Positions 59,380 through 64,000 of a stretch of DNA of 64,000 nucleotides are shown here, piece after piece. This DNA is from Leptospira sp. (GTDB lineage: Bacteria > Spirochaetota > Leptospiria > Leptospirales > Leptospiraceae), in NCBI GenBank assembly GCA_027533185.1, contig JAPZTS010000005.1, positions 52,144-116,143 on the forward strand, written 5' to 3'. Within the stretch, counting starts at the first letter, position 1. Every line of letters starts with the position of its first letter. The translations under genes and the position numbers were made by a program. The notes under the pieces are model-generated. The model was not told where the DNA came from and made no database searches. It was given only the letters and a program-made list of their open reading frames with translations.

Positions 59380-61788
59380 ATGTTTCGTCAAATCTTAAAA
59401 TACTTCGTATACCACTTATTTCTAAGTTTGGTGGTTCTATCGTTTGGGAATATTCCTATACATGGAGAGCCCAAAGGAAAGAACGAACCTGGGAGATTTG
59501 ACGCTAGGGATGTATCTTTTCCTGACGAAATTTTGGATCTTTCTTGTGACTGGGAGTTTTTTCCTTACGAATTTTTAGATCCCAATTCCCCCGAATCGAA
59601 AACCAAAAAATCCAATATTTTTTTGAAGGCTGGGGAAACTTGGCAAAATGTCCTTTTTCAAAACGGAGAACATTTTCCCGGGTTTGGCTATGGCACTTAT
59701 CGACTAACAGTTATTTTGCCTAAGATAAATGATGAAAGCAAACAGTTTGCACTTTTTTTGCCACCTTTTCTTACCGCGTATCAAATTTTTGTAAATGGAA
59801 AAGAGTTTCGTCAAAATGGAAAAGTCTCCAATTCAGACGAAAAACATTCTCCGAGTTTTAAAAAGGCAGTTATCGCTCTTGGAAAACAGAATTCTGAAAT
59901 TGAAATTTTAGTCCATGTATCGAATTTTACTGTGCGAAATGGAGGTTTGCGAGGAATTCCCAAATTAGGAGAATTGAGCCAAGTCTATTCCTGGTGGACA
60001 AGGGTACAAATTATATCCTATATTGGTGCTTCCTTTATACTATTTTTATCTTTATATCATTATCTTCTATTTCAGCTAAAAAAAACTGAGAGAATTGCGC
60101 TTCGGATTTCTGGCCTCTATTTTGGTTTATTTATCTTGTGTATCACGACTCTTGAATCTCGAATTCTCTTTAATATACTTCCAGATGATCTTTGTTTTGC
60201 GGTGATTCGACTTTCGAGATTGGGTTTTGTCTTGGCATTGTATTCGGGAGGCTATATACTTTTTAGAATGCCCGGCCTTCCAATTTATGGAAAATGGCTA
60301 GCTGCACTAAAGATATATTCCATCGGATATGTAATACTTACTTTGATATTGCCCATCTATTATCTTGGTAAAGTGAGTTTTTATTTAGATTTTTGTTCAA
60401 TCCTGTTTGTGTTATGCGGAATCATTTTTGTATCTTATTCTATTTATTCACAAAAAACTGAGAATAAAGTTTTTAAGTTTAGTTTGGCATTTGCTATATT
60501 CGGTGCTGTAGTAGATTTACTTTTACTTTTTGAGTTAATACCAAAATTCAGACCTTTAGGCCAATTCAGTCTGAACTTATTTATTATACCTCAAACAATA
60601 GGTGCTTCTATGCATCTGTTTTCTATCTATAGGAGGACAGAATCCTTATCGAAAGAATTGTTCAAACGCAAAGAGATTCTAGAAAAAAGAGTAAAAGCAA
60701 GAACTTTTGAATTAGAGAAGGCCAATCGATGGAAAGCAAACTTTGTTTCATTGATATCCCATGATTTGCGTTCACCTCTTAATAGTGTTCAGCAATTATT
60801 GGATCTAATTTTGTACAATTTCAATTCTACTCCGAATGAAGAAAAGATCAAATTTTTAGAAATGTCCAAACAAGGTGTTACTCAGTCTTTGCGTATGATG
60901 GAGCAACTATTAGATGTAAGTAGATTTGATGCAATTGGATCTAGGCTTATTCAAACAAAATTTTCAATTGATGAATTGTTGAGTGAAATCATAGCAAATA
61001 CAGAACCAGTAGCTGTGATCAAAGAAATTCAGATCAAAAAGGAATCTCACTTAACTCGGGATACATATGTGATTGCAGACCGAACTTTGGTTGGTGAAGT
61101 TTTTAAAAATCTAATTGTTAATGCTATTAAATTTTCTTTCCCAAAAACTGAAATTACTATCGTGATTTCGATAAAAGGAAAATGGATTTCTATCGAATTT
61201 CGAGATAGAGGGATCGGAATGACAGACGAACAAATCCAGCAGTTAATTGGTGAAGATTTGATAAAAAGTATTCCGGGGACAAGTGGAGAAAGAGGGACTG
61301 GTCTTGGAATCAAGCTTTGTTTTAGCATCATGGAAGCTCATTTTGGAAAACTTCGCATAAAGTCAGTTATGGGAGTGGGCTCAAGTTTTGAGGTATATTT
61401 GGCAAAATCTAATAAATCTGTTTTGCTAATTGATGATTCCGAAAACTACAGATCAGATTTAGCAGAGATACTCCGAAGGAATGAATGGATTGTAATCGAG
61501 GCATCCCACGGTGAAGAGGCCCTCCAACATCTCATGAGAATCACACCCTCGCTTATTGTGGTAGATAAAAATATGCCAGTAATGAATGGGGTTTCTTTTT
61601 TGCACGAATGGGAAGGTAGAAGGTATGATAAAAATATACCAGTAATATTACTTAGTTCTGACGCACCTGTTAACGGAGATGATGGATTTTTAGAAGAGGA
61701 AGGAATTGAGGGAATAGTATCCCTCTATCTTTCCAAAATGTATAGAGTAGAAGATGTTGTTCACTACATCGAGTCAGTTTACCAGTGA
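59380..61788 (+). CDS. 7TM-DISM hybrid sensor histidine kinase with C-terminal receiver
   Basis: An 802-aa membrane kinase. After a signal-like segment (about 1-28) comes a periplasmic beta-sandwich (7TMR-DISMED2 type, about 35-205), seven membrane helices (about 215-400), a coiled coil, HisKA with His461 in SHDLRSPLNS, HATPase with GTGLGIKLCFS, and a receiver with Asp729 in VVDKNMPVMNG. DISM modules commonly bind carbohydrate or related ligands. The start is uncertain: ATGs at 59344 and 59287 are in frame, but 59380 begins the signal segment. It probably passes phosphate to the divergent LuxR-type regulator. Confidence 0.9.
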   Translation: MFRQILKYFVYHLFLSLVVLSFGNIPIHGEPKGKNEPGRFDARDVSFPDEILDLSCDWEFFPYEFLDPNSPESKTKKSNIFLKAGETWQNVLFQNGEHFPGFGYGTYRLTVILPKINDESKQFALFLPPFLTAYQIFVNGKEFRQNGKVSNSDEKHSPSFKKAVIALGKQNSEIEILVHVSNFTVRNGGLRGIPKLGELSQVYSWWTRVQIISYIGASFILFLSLYHYLLFQLKKTERIALRISGLYFGLFILCITTLESRILFNILPDDLCFAVIRLSRLGFVLALYSGGYILFRMPGLPIYGKWLAALKIYSIGYVILTLILPIYYLGKVSFYLDFCSILFVLCGIIFVSYSIYSQKTENKVFKFSLAFAIFGAVVDLLLLFELIPKFRPLGQFSLNLFIIPQTIGASMHLFSIYRRTESLSKELFKRKEILEKRVKARTFELEKANRWKANFVSLISHDLRSPLNSVQQLLDLILYNFNSTPNEEKIKFLEMSKQGVTQSLRMMEQLLDVSRFDAIGSRLIQTKFSIDELLSEIIANTEPVAVIKEIQIKKESHLTRDTYVIADRTLVGEVFKNLIVNAIKFSFPKTEITIVISIKGKWISIEFRDRGIGMTDEQIQQLIGEDLIKSIPGTSGERGTGLGIKLCFSIMEAHFGKLRIKSVMGVGSSFEVYLAKSNKSVLLIDDSENYRSDLAEILRRNEWIVIEASHGEEALQHLMRITPSLIVVDKNMPVMNGVSFLHEWEGRRYDKNIPVILLSSDAPVNGDDGFLEEEGIEGIVSLYLSKMYRVEDVVHYIESVYQ

Positions 61789-62340
61789 TATGCGATCAAA
61801 ATGATTTTTGATATGCAGAGTGTGGGCCAGATCATATTCTTCTTTGGATAATTCGCCATAAGCAAAATGAGGCCTTAAATCATCTTTTGATCTTGATTGG
61901 AATAGCTTAATATCACTAATCAGATTTTTAGCGGCCTGTTGAACGTTAACGTCATTCGAAAGGTCAGCCCCTCCTGGTATTGGCTCTTCGAGACCATGGC
62001 TCATCTTGTTTCGAAATGCAAAAAATGAAAAGGCCATCTTTCCTGCTGAACCCCGAAACAAAACTGACTTCATTTCTGGATATCCTAACATTGAAAATTG
62101 AATACTTTGAGAGCAATGGCTCAGAACTTTTCCGAGTGACCAACTGCCTTGTATTTCCAATTTGAGAGTGCCTTTTTCCAGAGCTTCTAGAATGGGGACG
62201 AGTTCTTCCAATCTACTAGCCTCATCCCAAAACTCTTTCCAGGATACTCTTGAAAAGGAATCGTTTGCGAGTAGTTTTTTTGGAACGAGGAAAGCCGAGA
62301 GGATCAACAGGACTCCTCTCAAAAATTTAGATCGATCCAC
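61774..62340 (-). CDS. DUF1569-like (DinB-fold) exported protein
   Basis: A 188-aa protein starting with GTG, with a short signal-like hydrophobic segment (about 6-24). The body has WSLGKVLSHCSQSIQFSMLG, FAYGELSKEEYDLAHTLHIK and HFDRI, which match the metal-binding His pattern of DUF1569/DinB four-helix proteins. Enzymatic role unknown. The GTG overlaps the stop of the TerC gene by 1 nt (TAGTG), so it is coupled to it. The 3' end overlaps the convergent kinase gene by 15 bp. Confidence 0.8.
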   Translation of the reverse strand: MDRSKFLRGVLLILSAFLVPKKLLANDSFSRVSWKEFWDEASRLEELVPILEALEKGTLKLEIQGSWSLGKVLSHCSQSIQFSMLGYPEMKSVLFRGSAGKMAFSFFAFRNKMSHGLEEPIPGGADLSNDVNVQQAAKNLISDIKLFQSRSKDDLRPHFAYGELSKEEYDLAHTLHIKNHFDRISLVN

Positions 62341-63080
62341 TAATATTTACCTTTTAGTGCAACTGGCTTATCAGAAACTTTTCTCAGTTTCATATTTAGG
62401 AATTCAACAATTACGGAAAAACTCATAGCAAAGTAAATGTATCCCTTGGGGATGTGAAGTTCAAATCCTTCTCCGAGAAGTGCCACTCCAATTAAGATGA
62501 GGAAGCTAAGCGCGAGGATTTTAATCGTAGGGTGTTTGTCTACAAAGTCGGAGATACTTCCACTTGATACCAGCATGAAGCCGACGGAGAGAATCACAGC
62601 TGTGACCATAACAAAAAGTTTGTCGGTCATCCCAACAGCAGTGATCACACTATCCAAAGAGAATACAATGTCTAGAATCATAATCTGGAAAATGATCTTG
62701 GAAAAGGAAGCATACTTTACCTTTTCATCAGCATGCCCAGATTCTCCTTCCAACTTGTGGTGGATTTCTGTAGTTGCTTTTGCGATCAAAAACAGTCCTC
62801 CGAATGTTAAAATTAGATCTCTACCGCTTATTTCTTCGGAAAGAACCGAAAATAACGGTGCTGTGAGTTTCATTATGAATGATAACGAGAACAACAACAG
62901 AACGCGAGTTAACATGGCAAGAATCAATCCTATTTGCCTTGCAGATTTTTGTTTTTCTTTGGGTAGCCTGGATGAAAGAATTGAAATAAAGATGATATTA
63001 TCAATACCGAGGACAATTTCAAGGGCCGTTAAGGTGAGAAGTGCCATCCAAATTCCGGGATCTAAAATACTTTCGAACAT
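62340..63080 (-). CDS. TerC-family integral membrane protein
   Basis: A 246-aa protein with about seven helices and the family pattern ALEIVLGIDNIIFISILSSR near the N-terminus and MILDIVFSLDSVITAVGM in the middle, whose acidic residues bind metal. TerC proteins (such as MntP-like Alx) export Mn2+ or associate with metal loading of secreted proteins. Length is normal. It is the first gene of a pair with the DUF1569-like protein. Confidence 0.93.
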   Translation of the reverse strand: MFESILDPGIWMALLTLTALEIVLGIDNIIFISILSSRLPKEKQKSARQIGLILAMLTRVLLLFSLSFIMKLTAPLFSVLSEEISGRDLILTFGGLFLIAKATTEIHHKLEGESGHADEKVKYASFSKIIFQIMILDIVFSLDSVITAVGMTDKLFVMVTAVILSVGFMLVSSGSISDFVDKHPTIKILALSFLILIGVALLGEGFELHIPKGYIYFAMSFSVIVEFLNMKLRKVSDKPVALKGKY

Positions 63081-63157
63081 AGTGTTTCCTTAGGTAAATG
63101 GAATCTATGGAAAGGCGCGAAAAAAATCTAGCAAAAATTAGTAAAGCCTGATCCTGC

Positions 63158-64000
63158 CTACTTTTTCTCTAAAATTTTCCAGTCGATACAATCAGACTTT
63201 CCGTAAAAACCTAAACTATTTAACTTAGATTCATAAAGCGGAAAAGATGGAACGTCGACCAGAGCAAATTGGTAATCACTGAATGGTTTATGAGAAATCG
63301 TTTTATCCCAAGTGCGGTTGTGAATCCAATGGTGGTAGAGACCAGTTTCTGAAAACGGAACTATACGGACGGGAACGGGTGAAAAAACCTTCATATATTT
63401 GACGGGCCAATAGCTCGACGCAATTTCTGAGTTTAGATCCCAAGAAGAGAAACAACGCATCCTTCCTTCCCGTTTTAGTTTGCCTTTCTGGATAAAAATT
63501 TTCTGACTCTCTCTCAAACTCCAAAAATATCCCATAGAAAGAAAAAGAAAAACGAATACGATTGTTGACTTTTTAAATCGTAGAAACTGTAGAATGAAAA
63601 AGTTGAAAAAAACGGGGATCCAAACAAGAAAATAAAGATACCGTAAATTGAAACTGAGAGAATAAATCGAAAGTAGATAAATGGTTAGGATGGGTGATAC
63701 ACAAAGAAATAGAAACGGCTTGTATTCCTTCCAATTCGAAAAGCTTCGCCTAAAAACGATTAGTATAACTAAAAGAAATAGATTTAAAAATAACCAAAAA
63801 CGAAATTCGGTTTGAGTCCATTCCTGGATCCAATGTATCCACATCCTTTCAAATCCTTCTCTATTTAAGGAGCCTATAAATGTTGAAAATGGGGAAAATT
63901 GTCTAAGTGATGTGACTCCTAATCCAAGTGATTCGCATAATTTAAATAATGCGAATGTAACAAAATAAATTAAAAAGGGTGTAAGAATGAGTAACTTTGG
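63158..64000 (-). CDS. Membrane protein with GT-like periplasmic tail (5' partial)
   Basis: The frame is open to the window end, so the start lies beyond 64000. At least 280 residues are visible: hydrophobic helices, then a C-terminal soluble tail (about the last 100 residues) ending KSDCIDWKILEKK. The loop before the in-window Met (FSPFSTFIGSLNREGFERMW) and the helix pattern recall the C-terminal half of polyprenyl-sugar-dependent glycosyltransferases, but no signature is present. Function is not assigned. Confidence 0.75.
   Translation of the reverse strand, partial: PKLLILTPFLIYFVTFALFKLCESLGLGVTSLRQFSPFSTFIGSLNREGFERMWIHWIQEWTQTEFRFWLFLNLFLLVILIVFRRSFSNWKEYKPFLFLCVSPILTIYLLSIYSLSFNLRYLYFLVWIPVFFNFFILQFLRFKKSTIVFVFLFLSMGYFWSLRESQKIFIQKGKLKREGRMRCFSSWDLNSEIASSYWPVKYMKVFSPVPVRIVPFSETGLYHHWIHNRTWDKTISHKPFSDYQFALVDVPSFPLYESKLNSLGFYGKSDCIDWKILEKK

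Overview
The window looks like chromosomal DNA of a Leptospira-type spirochaete, probably from the saprophytic side of the genus. This is inferred from the low G+C, A/T-rich wobble positions, a 7TM-DISM hybrid kinase, an OmpA-family envelope protein, short-lipobox lipoproteins and a fused isobutyryl-CoA mutase. Species was not determined. No rRNA, tRNA, CRISPR array, transposase or prophage was seen. Genes are densely packed, with many stop/start overlaps. The first gene and the last gene run off the window.

1-9351 is a complete potassium-uptake locus with unusual control. An NtrC-type sigma-54 activator and a membrane sensor kinase precede an unlisted 30-aa membrane peptide, then kdpF, kdpA, kdpB, kdpC and a kinase-less KdpD. 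That KdpD carries a PTS EIIA domain at its C-terminus. A consensus -24/-12 promoter (3168-3184) lies in the last codons of the kinase gene, directly before the operon. The sequence therefore suggests sigma-54 control of Kdp rather than the classical KdpDE pair.

9370-25624 is accessory and envelope metabolism. It holds a small operon for a quinone reductase, an alpha/beta hydrolase and a PadR repressor, with an operator-like palindrome in front. A leftward group follows: a catalytically altered rhodanese, a YihQ-like GH31 lipoprotein and a metallophosphoesterase. Next come a secreted HtrA-like protease with a pseudo-protease partner, a REC-HATPase regulator, a predicted outer-membrane barrel, a flippase, a PAP2 phosphatase and a PlsC-type acyltransferase.

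25787-40897 contains icmF, a pore-less voltage-sensor-like membrane protein, a pseudouridine synthase, a secreted papain-like protease with Fn3-like repeats, a trypsin-like protein and a GT-C-like membrane protein. It also holds a reductase/DJ-1 divergent pair around an 18-bp palindrome, and thioredoxin behind a CsoR/CstR-like operator. Three broken genes lie here: a frameshifted di-haem cytochrome, an unidentified remnant, and a deleted Crp/Fnr regulator.

41062-49533 is a leftward defence-like operon: SNF2 helicase, HicA, HicB, type III Mod and type III Res. It is bracketed by two direct copies of a dispersed palindromic repeat. The mod gene has a run of eight G, a candidate phase-variation switch, and res starts on the base after the mod stop. 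This is the best candidate for an undescribed composite system.

49699-64000 returns to housekeeping and envelope functions. It encodes a MaoC-type dehydratase pair with a lipase, a sulfatase-like lipoprotein, a second acyltransferase, an OmpA-family protein, an orphan PstS with Pho-box-like repeats, hpt with a SixA-type phosphatase, a divergent LuxR regulator/hybrid kinase pair, a DUF1569-like protein, a TerC-family protein and a truncated membrane protein.
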